This document shows positions 11,518 through 20,684 of a stretch of 64,000 nucleotides of DNA, piece after piece. The translations under genes were made by a program, and so were the position numbers. The stretch is from contig NC_081414.1 in the NCBI RefSeq assembly GCF_030272615.1, positions 813,357,069 through 813,421,068 of the forward strand, read 5' to 3'. Within the stretch, counting starts at the first letter, position 1, and each line of letters opens with the position of its first letter. The notes below the pieces were generated by a model, which worked only from the letters and a program-made list of their open reading frames with translations, was not told where the DNA came from and did no database searches. Source of the DNA: Cryptomeria japonica (lineage: Eukaryota; Streptophyta; Pinopsida; Cupressales; Cupressaceae).

Positions 11518-14500
11518 ATGGCAACCCCAAAGGCGGGAGCATCCACCAGTCGTTCAGCTCTCATGAAAGAAGATCAGAAGACCGAAGAAGTGGAGACTAA
11601 GATCGTGTCGAAGTGGAGCAACATTGGAGATACAAATTTGGGTAACTTCAGCACAAAGAAGTTTCGAGAAGTCCCTTACATTGGCAAGCCATCACCTGTC
11701 GCCCGGAGAATAATCGAGAGTGGTATCATTAAGGCGGCCGGTTTTCCTCCAACTGTTCAGTGCCACGAGTTGATGATCGAGTGTGCTCGTCACTATGATC
11801 CACAGTCCAGGACGATCGTGTCCAAAGAGGGAAACACTTTGGCGTACCTTTCAGAGGAAGCTATAAGTGAAGCTTTCCATCTTCCAGAGCACAGGGATAT
11901 GATATACAAGAGCATAGAAGGAGCCAGATCAATGTACGAAGATGATCCAGATGCTTGTCTAAGCATTATCAATAAGAATTGGCTACTCAAAAGCCGTCCC
12001 CGTCTGAGCAAGGTCCCGAACACACCGCACAGGATTGATTTCCAGGAGGAGTACAGAGATTTAATTACCATGCTCAACCGAGTTACAGGAGCCCCTCATG
12101 CCTTCTATTTTGAGAAGTGGATGTTTTACTTCATCCAGGTGATTGTTCAAGGGAAAGGTACGATACATTGGGCTAGGATGATTAGCCATTGCTTGGACGT
12201 ACAGTTGAGGAGACTCAAGGCTACTAAGTCCTTCCACATGAGTTCATATGTCATCTATGCCTTGATCAGGAGTGTTGAATATGCAGGACTACCTCATAGA
12301 GGAGTGATTGGAAGAGGACCCGGCGAGGTCAGAGCTTGTGATTCCTATGCCTACTTGCATCATCCGCCAGGGAGCAACTATAAGTTGGTTAATGATACTT
12401 TCACGATGAACATCACAAGGACGTTGCAAGGTGGAATTCACAACAGGTTATCTCAGGATGCCCAGGAATTCATAAAGAGGTACGGTGCTTGGTTCATACA
12501 GTTTCCCAAGTTCACTTATATTAGAGTGCATGGATGTCCTTTACCACCATACATGTTGCCGAGATATCCGACAGACAGAATTGTGTTACTTGAAGTAACA
12601 AGACAGTTGGCAGCATATGTGAAGGCATTCAGACACAAACATCAGAATGGAGTTCCAGTACCTATCATTTTGGGTAATTCAGTTGAGGTATGTCCTAATG
12701 CTTTAGCCATGGATGACGCAGAGAAGGAGTTAGCCTTGTATTCTTTTTCATCTTTTGCTTTGAGAGAAAGCTTTGATCCACATGGACATTTAGAGGAGAC
12801 AGTCAGCAGAAGGTTTAGGCATGAGTACCAAATAGAAGATTTTATGATGAATCTCTTAGATGATCTTGAAGTGAAACGAAAAATGCATTCTAGATTGCCT
12901 TTGGATTTCATCAGGAAATGCAGGATATACAGAGTGGCCGACCAAGCTCAGGACAGTGGTAGACATATCCAGTCTTCCTATGATCGAGAAAGCAAAACAA
13001 TGAGGTTAGATTGGAATGAGCTCGAGGTCGTGGATTTAGATACTTTGATGGCACCAGTCTTGTCTTGTACTCGCAGATGGGTTGACATTCAACATCAGAA
13101 GTTGAGAGAACAAGGCATAACCATGACTTTCACTTTGGAAGAGAAACCTGCCGAAGGTGGAGCTAGTGTGAGTGAAGGCAATCCTAATCCTAGGAATTCA
13201 GGTGAAGGTAACCTTCGATGTGCCAGTGAGGGCAATCTCCATTCAAGAGGTTTGAAGAGGAAAGAGAGACCTGGAAAGAGAGAGTCTTCCAAGAAGAAAC
13301 AAGAGGCTAACAGAGATCGATCATCCGGTACTTCTTCTAGACCTGAGAAGAGAACAATTCAAGTTGAAGAATCCATGGAGTCGATGGTACAGAACGATAG
13401 GCAGGAGGAAGGACAGGCACAGCATGGTTCACCAGATGGATCTCTCCAAGACTATGAGTTAGATGAAGACAAAGAAGACAATGAAATAACATCTCCTCCC
13501 AGACAAGAAGAAATAGTGCATAAAGAGATTCAAGTTCAAGAAACCAGATCGATTATCCCAGATTGGTTGAAGGAAAGATTAAACAAGGTGATCGTAGTAG
13601 AGGATGAGGACAATGCGATTGATTTAGAGAGCCTTGTTGGACGCTCACATGAAGTAACAGAAAAGAAGAAGGCTACCAAGATGTCCAAGATGATTCGAGA
13701 TGAGACTGGATCCAGAAAACTGCAGATAGCTACACCGGCAGCAGACAAATATGAAGGTGAGATCCTAGCAGAGGAATATGATATACAGACTTTTGAGTTA
13801 GGACCATCCACAGCAGAGCAGACTTTAGATGATGCTACCGACTCATTTGAGGCATTGAAAGACAAGCTTAGAGAAGAAATGGAGAAGAATAGAAAGCTTG
13901 AGAGAGAGAGAGGTGCATGGAGGACATATTTCAGTCACATCAATGAACCTTTGGGACGTCAGGATCCAGTTAGATCACCAGTGCAAGCATTGCCGCTTCA
14001 ATCAATCAATGAAGCAGAAAGATTCAGGAACATGGTCCAACGTACAAGTAATTGGATGGATAGATCTCATACAGTGGCTGTAGAGTTTGTAACAAGGATG
14101 ATGAAGATTATTCATCAAGCTATCCAGGTTCTTGAGATGATCCACAATTTGATGATAACAGTAGCTGCATTCGCCCATACCAAGGACGTTATCATTCCTG
14201 TCTTGAAAGTTATTAGACACACATCAAGGAAGATTTTAGCGCAGGAGAAGATCTTGGATGGAGAACCTCACAGTTTGTTTCATTGGTCAACCTTACTCCA
14301 TATGAAGAATGTTTTCTTCGAAGACATCAGTACTAGATGTGGCCAAGTTGAGGAGGTGATCAATCCGATCCAGGACAGAGTATTTGAGGTACTTCGTACC
14401 ATTCTTGACAGAAGGATCGAGGTCGAGACAGATGTGGATATGCAGGAACTAGAGGATAGAATCAAGGTCATCTTTTGCAAAGACGCAAATGTTACAGATG

Positions 14501-14748
14501 AGCAGTATGATCAGATGTTTGCCACCATGCTCCTGATTGAAAGGATGAAGGAACTTGAACCTTCATGGGACGCAGCTCTTCTAGATGCATTCGATCAGGT
14601 CATCCACTTAGAAGAGAGTGTGAAGAATCTTCCCGAGATTCCAATTGCAGAAATCGAAGGAATCGTATCAAGATTCATTGCATATGCTAAGAAAGAGAAT
14701 TGGAAAGGGAATAAGATTCTAGATGAAAGGTTGTTACAGATGACATGA
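11518..14748 (+). CDS. Large LTR-borne protein of unknown function, intact copy
   Basis: Frame of 1,076 codons. I chose the ATG at 11518 (MATPKAGAS) rather than the in-frame ATG at 11500, because 11500 lies inside the leader intron and the other copies also start M-x-TPKAG or similar. Residues about 45-520 form a globular region with KFREVPYIGKPSPVARRIIE, YLSEEAISEAFHLPE and GRGPGEVR; the second motif recalls plant mobile or transposon-associated domains, but this is a weak likeness. Residues about 540-660 are polar with a basic KRKERPGKRESSKKK patch (possible nuclear signal). VIVVEDEDNAIDLESL near 690 looks like a SUMO-interacting motif. Residues about 775-1076 are helical with a coiled coil. 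I see no Gag zinc knuckle, protease, RT, RNase H or integrase motif. Confidence 0.75.
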   Translation: MATPKAGASTSRSALMKEDQKTEEVETKIVSKWSNIGDTNLGNFSTKKFREVPYIGKPSPVARRIIESGIIKAAGFPPTVQCHELMIECARHYDPQSRTIVSKEGNTLAYLSEEAISEAFHLPEHRDMIYKSIEGARSMYEDDPDACLSIINKNWLLKSRPRLSKVPNTPHRIDFQEEYRDLITMLNRVTGAPHAFYFEKWMFYFIQVIVQGKGTIHWARMISHCLDVQLRRLKATKSFHMSSYVIYALIRSVEYAGLPHRGVIGRGPGEVRACDSYAYLHHPPGSNYKLVNDTFTMNITRTLQGGIHNRLSQDAQEFIKRYGAWFIQFPKFTYIRVHGCPLPPYMLPRYPTDRIVLLEVTRQLAAYVKAFRHKHQNGVPVPIILGNSVEVCPNALAMDDAEKELALYSFSSFALRESFDPHGHLEETVSRRFRHEYQIEDFMMNLLDDLEVKRKMHSRLPLDFIRKCRIYRVADQAQDSGRHIQSSYDRESKTMRLDWNELEVVDLDTLMAPVLSCTRRWVDIQHQKLREQGITMTFTLEEKPAEGGASVSEGNPNPRNSGEGNLRCASEGNLHSRGLKRKERPGKRESSKKKQEANRDRSSGTSSRPEKRTIQVEESMESMVQNDRQEEGQAQHGSPDGSLQDYELDEDKEDNEITSPPRQEEIVHKEIQVQETRSIIPDWLKERLNKVIVVEDEDNAIDLESLVGRSHEVTEKKKATKMSKMIRDETGSRKLQIATPAADKYEGEILAEEYDIQTFELGPSTAEQTLDDATDSFEALKDKLREEMEKNRKLERERGAWRTYFSHINEPLGRQDPVRSPVQALPLQSINEAERFRNMVQRTSNWMDRSHTVAVEFVTRMMKIIHQAIQVLEMIHNLMITVAAFAHTKDVIIPVLKVIRHTSRKILAQEKILDGEPHSLFHWSTLLHMKNVFFEDISTRCGQVEEVINPIQDRVFEVLRTILDRRIEVETDVDMQELEDRIKVIFCKDANVTDEQYDQMFATMLLIERMKELEPSWDAALLDAFDQVIHLEESVKNLPEIPIAEIEGIVSRFIAYAKKENWKGNKILDERLLQMT

Positions 14749-14851
14749 CATCTTATTTCTCATTGGTTTATGTCTCCTAGGTTTTTGTGCCAAAATTTAA
14801 TATTTGGCTATGCATTTAATATTGTTCAGTAAAAAGGAGGCCATTTGTAAC

Positions 14852-15100
14852 AAACCCTAATTAGGGTTTAGGTGTCATGATCTTGTCCGTTGATCTACTT
14901 TCAATCTGGACCTTTCATTGTAAATGGGGATGCTATTTATACCCCCATTTTTCATTTCATTTGGTAATAGTTAATAGTGTAATAGTCAATAGTTGATGTA
15001 AGAGAGATTAGAGCTAGAAGCAATTTTATTTTGTAGCAAGATTGAGTTTGAAGAGAGGAATTCAAGCAATTGTTGTACATGATGATTTGGAAATCAATGA
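14852..15100 (+). promoter_or_regulatory. Inverted telobox, TATA box and poly(A)-like signal of copy B
   Basis: Palindrome AAACCCTAATTAGGGTTT at 14852-14869, CTATTTATAC at 14933-14942, and AATGAA near 15095 in the place where C, D and E have AATAAA. The order promoter, about 160 bp, poly(A) signal is that of an LTR U3-R-U5 border. The AATGAA form may be weak. Confidence 0.6.
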
Positions 15101-15807
15101 AATATTGAAGTTATGGTGTTTTGTTGCAAATTTCTTGAGTTATCTTCATGGTTGTTTGATTTACTTGAATTGTGCTCAATCAAAGTAGCTTGTTAGTCTG
15201 AAGGACATTGTGTGAGACTTGATCTTTGGTAGGATTCGTAATCCAAACCACTAGCTTCTTGCTGATTGTAGGAACGCCTTGCGTGGTCAACTGGAGAATA
15301 CTTTGAATTCCTTAATCTTCAATCATTATTGCATCTTGGGTATGTACCTTCGTGGTAGTGTCCTTCATCTTTGATGCATTGAATATCATTTTATTACCTT
15401 AGAAGATCGCACTAATTTCAATTGAGTTGTTATCTTATGGCAAAATTGAAGTTGGTTGAATCTTGCCAAAGTCTTGTCCATACTAAGTCATCCTTAGGGT
15501 TAGATTAGATTAGACCTCTTTCAAACCCTACTCTTTTTTTTGTTATTTTTTGAAAAGTTTCTTAAGTTTAGTAAAATCTTGAGCTTTCGGAATACGTAAG
15601 GCCCCTTGGAGGAAACAGCAAATCACATCATACCGCTGGAAGCTTGTCCACACGTAGAGACCCTACTAAAAGAACCTTGGAGTCTACCTAACTGATCCTT
15701 TATGCGTATCTTCAGCAGTTAGAGACTATTTTCTCAAGAGAGGATAAGATGCCTATTGCTATTTTATTCTGTGTATGATGGTGTACAAAATACACGTCAA
15801 CAGTAGT

Positions 15808-16338
15808 CAACTGGAATCATTCAGCTTAAGCTCAATTTCAATTTGTCGCTTCTTCATTGATATGCATCAACTTGATGGTGTCTATGCCTGCGGTGATGAT
15901 TTGAACATCATAAAGCTTCCCTTAGAAGATCGCACTAGCCTTCTGGAGATGGTCCATGGATGTCAAAACAAGACCTAGTTAGAGTTTCATCAAAAATCAA
16001 ATCATTGCTCCTACATTCTTAGTATTAGGATTAGATCTTCTCTTCGCCCTCATCCTTTTTCCATTTTTTCAAATCTAAGCCAGTAAGAGCCTGTGTTCCA
16101 GCAAAGCAGATCGGAAGTTCAATCATCAGATGTAAGTCCCCTTGTGATTCCAGCAAATCACATCATACCACAAAGAGCTTATCCACACGTAGAGACCCTA
16201 CATACAGGAACCTTGAAGTCATCCTGATTGATCCTTTTTCGCGATATCTTCAGCAATCAGAGGCTTTATTCAAGAGAGGATAAGGTACCCTTAGGTATTT
16301 TATTCTGTGTTTGATTGTGTACAAAATACACGTCAACA
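15808..16338 (+). mobile_element. 3' tail of copy A resumed after B
   Basis: Continues A from CAACTGGA to the terminal CGTCAACA. It repeats words of B's tail such as CCACACGTAGAGACCCTAC and GAGAGGATAAG, as expected for homologous U5-like tails. Confidence 0.8.
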
Positions 16339-16343
16339 CAACC

Positions 16344-17170
16344 CTCCAGCTTGAAAAACATGTTGTTTTTGATCTTTGGGATTCTTCTTCAAATCTTTCA
16401 TCACCTCCTTCGGAAATTTTTGCATATGCCCATCAGTTGCTTCCTTCAATTTACACCCTTTTAACAAATCCTTGAAAGGATGTTCAGCATAACTCTCCAA
16501 CAAATTTTCCACCTTCTATGGAACTTCATCTCTCTTAACCATCGTTCCATCTCCCAGTACTTTGTCTAAAAACCAATTGTCCAAAATTCAAACATACTAT
16601 AGAGCTGCTCTGCCCACCTCGTCATTTTGCTTTGAAAAACTTAAACTTGCTCCCATCTTTCATAATGCAATAAATATTCTTCCTTCTATCATATACACCC
16701 TCTCGATCAAACTGACAAGGTCTTCCTAGCAAAACATAGCAAGAATCCAAAGGCATAATATCACACACAATTTCATCTTTATAAACACCAATCTGAAAAT
16801 TTGACCAAACATTGTTCAGTTACCAAGAGCTGATGCTCCTTCTACAGCCATAAGACTTTGTAAGGATAAGTATGCTTGATCCTTTTCAGCTTGATCTTTT
16901 CCACCATATCCTTGGACATAAAATTTTCTATGACTTTCCAACAGTTTCCTCCAAATTTGCATACAGTTCTTAAAAGACTTCTTTGAAATGGCTCTTGCTC
17001 CTCATTTTCTAGTTTCAACAGCACTTTTTAAAACATGAGGCTTACCATGTTCTGGTTCAAGTGAAGCGACACTTCCTTTGTTTGCTTGAGCAATTTGATT
17101 CCTCTCTTCTACTGTTGTGTTGCTACAATTGTGGCCATTCAAAAGCTCTATGACCAGCCTAACCACATCT
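16344..17170 (-). pseudogene. Ty3/gypsy gag-protease remnant
   Basis: Minus-strand frames, broken by stops and shifts, read in order: a zinc-knuckle trace (CG*AGHRAFEWPQ), the block RSLLRTVCKFGGNCWK followed by DMVEKIKLKRIKHTYPYKV, then DEIVCDIMPLDSCYVLLGRP. This is the retropepsin region of plant Ty3/gypsy elements. The D(S/T)G catalytic triplet expected before EKIKLKR is not preserved. It continues on the other side of the hAT element at 25484-25682, and probably left of A. Confidence 0.75.
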
Positions 17171-17815
17171 ATAACAAGTAGAGAAACGAAAATCGCCGAG
17201 TTTGGGCAATTTCTAAGTCAAGTCATGCTCGTCGAGTCCAGAGGGCTCGAACTCGGACTTGGCCGAGTTTGGCTCAAAAAATTGCACTCGCCCAAAATCG
17301 CCAAGTTTGGTGAGTCCCGACTCCCAAACTTGGCGAGCGGCATGTAACTTTTAAGTTAAAAAAAACACTTCTAATATGTTTCGAATTGATTTTTTTTGGT
17401 TTACATTATGCTTTGAGCCTGTTGTGACCATTTCACACATCGCCCCATTTGAATGGGGACCCCCTTTTTTCGCTTTTGTTTCGCCTGTTCTTCTCTCTGC
17501 TTTTAGGGTTTTGAGTGAGTGAGTTGTCTGTCTGGGCTAGGGCTAAACCTTAGGGGTTTCTTTTGGATATTTTTCAAGCTGAGTCCAGTCAAATTTTGAA
17601 AGTTATTAAGCGTCCTCCCGAAGATTGAGATTGTCAAAGTAAGGTGTGCCTGTCAGGAAGGTCAGATAGGTCTCAGGTTAGGTCTAGTCAGGGTTTTTTG
17701 AGGGAAAATTCAAATTTTGTCTAAGTGTTAGCATTTTGAAGATGAAATTGTGTATTCTTGCCTAAGTGAATTTGGATCAAATTTTGGAGGCAAGATGATA
17801 CCTGAAACAGCAAAA

Positions 17816-19868
17816 GCGCTCCTATCCCTCACTGGAGGCCTAGGGCGAATTTCATCCTAAGTGCAATTTCTTATTTTGCGAGGGCTTGCTAACTGATTCC
17901 TGACCTTGATGATGACCTAACTCCGCCTTGTGAAATGTTTGGGGACTTAAATTTTGAATGGATTAGCCAAAAAGGACAAAAGTGCTCCTGTCCCTCACCC
18001 AGGGACCAGGGCGAAAATGTTACTTAATGCATATTTTTCACTGACTTTTCTATTTTGTTTTGTGCAGGATCTCTCGGAGTGATAATTGGACGTGACTGGA
18101 TACTTTTGAAGATTTTGAAGGCACAAAAATGGTGAATTTTGAAGGTTAAAGGAAAAAGGCACTCTTGTCCCTCTCCAAGTGACCAGGGCAAAATTTTGAA
18201 TTCCCTCATCTTGCAGTGAAAATAGGCCAAGTGTTGGATATGAATGGAAAACAAGTGATTTTCTCCACCCGCCTGAAGAAGTTTTAGCTTGGAAAAGTGA
18301 AGGATTTTGTTTGAATCATCAGAAGTGCTCCTGTCCCTCACTGAGGGACCAGGGCGAAAAGACTTATTTAAGTCATTCCTGGCCTTGTTTGGTTAAGTTG
18401 AGACATCAAAGGCATGGTGGACGGCAAAATGAACATGATAAAGCATCCTGACTTGATTAAAAACAATGAAATGATGAAGTTTTTGCCTAGAAGGTCAAAA
18501 GTGCTCCTGTCCCTCACTGAAGGACCAAAGCGATTTTCTCTACATGCACAATTTTAGACCTTTTTTGGACATTAACTTTTATTCATAGCCTGAAGTAAGG
18601 TGAAATCTTTCCTAGCCAAGGCATTTCATGATGAAAGATGAAGTATTTTGGCCTAGAGGGCAAAAAAGTGCTCCTGTCCCTCACTGAAGGACCAGAGCTT
18701 GAATTTCAAATTTGCACTATCTTTGCAAGATTAAAGTGATTTTATGATTTGAAGAGACCAAAGAAAACATGATTTATCCATTGAATATAATTTAAGTGGT
18801 CTACAAAGGAGTAAATCAACCCAAATGACAAAAAGTGCTCTTTTCCCTCACTGAAGGACCATGGCGTTTTTTTTCAAGTTTCTCCTCTTTGTTTAAGATT
18901 TTGAGGCAAAACTTGACTTGGATGGGAAGGAAGAATGATGTTTTATGCCTTAGATGCAATTGAGGGGTTTAAAGAACAAAGAAATACACCAAGATGTAAA
19001 AAGGCACTCCTGTCCCTCTCCAAGGGTCCAGAGCGATTTTCTAAAAAGTGTAAATTTCTTGCAAAGCCAAGGCAAGTTTGTGATTGAAATGAATGGAAGA
19101 AGACATGATTAGCCCATTGAAGATAATTTGGAAAGCTAGCAAAGGACGGATAAGCTTGAAAATTGCAAAAGTGCTCCTGTCCCTCTCCAAGGGACCAGGG
19201 CGAAAAACATGTTATTTAGCCTTTCTTGCCAAGTTTTGACAAATTGGGGCCAAGGCACAAGTTTGAAATAACGTTTAAAATGCTTTGAGGTGGAATTGAG
19301 ATGCAAGAGTTGCGAATTTTGACAACAATTGGCAAAAGTGCTCCTGTCCCTCACTGAAGGACCAGGGCGATTTTTATAAAATCAACAATTTCCCTCTGAG
19401 ATTATGCTAAGGCAAGGTTGTGCGAGATGGGAAGGATCTTCTAAAGCATGATGAATAAAGATTTGACTTCAAAAATTGACAATCCTAGCCTAAAAATGAA
19501 AAAGCGCTCCTGTCCTTCACTGGAGGACCGGGGCAAAAATCTTGGGAGAGCTTATTTTGCCTTGCAAAAACGAGTTAAGCATGCATGGAACAAGTGAAAG
19601 AGATCATTGCTTACTCAACAATGAGAATTGACAAATGAAAGATGAAGGATTGAGGACAAAAGTGAAAAAGTGCTCCTATCCCTCACCTAGGGTTTAGGGC
19701 GAAAATGTCCTAAGGCACGTTCCTTCTAAAGATCAAGTGAATTAAACTCAAGACTCCAATCAAAAATGCCATTTTAAAATGCCTAGATGAAGTTTTGAAC
19801 GTGAAAATGAGGAATGCAAGGCCTAGATTGAGAAAAGTGCTCCTGTCCCTCTCCAAGGGACCAGAGCA
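17816..19868 (+). repeat. Dyad array of copy C, 13 motifs
   Basis: Motifs near 17816, 17982, 18158, 18326, 18500, 18667, 18835, 19005, 19170, 19338, 19503, 19670 and 19836, spaced 165-176 bp with no short step. The left arm start is GTGCTCC instead of TCGCTCC in most units, so the outer stem is weaker, while GTCCCT/AGGGAC is kept. Confidence 0.88.
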
Positions 19869-20215
19869 AAGTCATTGGCATTCATTATTTTTTGCCATAT
19901 CCCAACATTAACATCCTCCAAATCGCATTATATGCCAAAATTGCCAACTTCAAAATATTTGAAAAAATTAATTAAATTGGCATTTAATAAAGGCGCATGG
20001 GCATTTAAGAAATTAATTTTGAGCCTCAAAAAATCGATTTTTTATTATTAAGGCATTTAAAATTAATTTTTGTGAAATTAAAATTGAAAATGGAGCGCTT
20101 GAGGTATTATTTTTATCTATTTTATCAAGTCGGCCTCTGTTTTTTTTGCAAATTTATTTATTTTTTGGCCTATTTTGCCAATTCGGCCTATGGGGAGGTG
20201 AAGTGGTGAGCGCCC

Positions 20216-20224
20216 TATATAATA
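20216..20224 (+). promoter_or_regulatory. Internal promoter TATA box of copy C
   Basis: TATATAATA after GTGAGCGCCC and two TCGGCCT boxes. The leader intron runs from the GAG|GTATGG donor at 20482 to GTGTAG at 20676. Confidence 0.55.
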
Positions 20225-20684
20225 GGGGTGTTTTGAGCAATTTAATCAATCATTCATTCATTACTTCAAGTGCGATTTGGAGATCAAGAAGAAGGTGCGA
20301 AAGCTGGTCTAGTTGGAGCGAATTTGTCCTCAAGTGTTGGAGGCTTAAGGTGGTGGAGTTGATGCTTGTGAAGACTAAAGGAGGCGCATTTTGCTAAAGG
20401 AAGGACTTCGATCTACATTTTGCATAGCCAAAATTCTCCTATTTTTGCATCATTTTTTAGAGTTAATTCTCAAGAGGAGGTATGGCAAAATTACCTTGAC
20501 ACCATTATTGAAGTTTTGAATTTTGAACTTTAAGTTTTTGAAAATTGCGTAGTTAATTAGGAAATGATAACTCAAGATTTATCATGAAGTTTCCTAATTA
20601 ATATCTTTTGTCTTCCGTTTGAATCTTCATTGCTACTCGCTTCAAAATATGTTACTCATTATGAAATGTTGTGTAGGTGTCAAG

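Larger units (their letters stand above)
8254..15802 (+). mobile_element. Giant LTR-like unit B, with intact reading frame, nested in A
   Basis: Ends TGTTGTGACC and CGTCAACA, flanked by GTAGT at 8249-8253 and 15803-15807; length 7,549 bp. It interrupts the tail of A between CCTTGTGTAGT and CAACTGGA, words that are contiguous (with small changes) in the other copies. Order: palindrome, 13-motif dyad array, internal promoter, leader intron, frame of 1,076 codons, inverted telobox, TATA, polyadenylation-like AATGAA, tail. It is younger than A and is the only copy with an unbroken frame. Confidence 0.85.
4202..16338 (+). mobile_element. Giant LTR-like unit A, short (ORF-less) form, split by B
   Basis: Ends TGTTGTGACG and CGTCAACA, flanked by perfect CAACC repeats at 4197-4201 and 16339-16343. 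Without B and its duplicated target it is about 4.58 kb. Internal order: palindrome, 13-motif dyad array, GTCGGCCT boxes and TATAAA (6888), leader exon and intron, a short non-coding replacement for the large frame, inverted telobox (7828-7845), TATA (7909), tail. There is one set of termini and no internal LTR pair, PBS or pol. The TG...CA ends, 5-bp duplication and 3' promoter support a solo LTR. It was inserted into a gypsy remnant. Confidence 0.8.
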
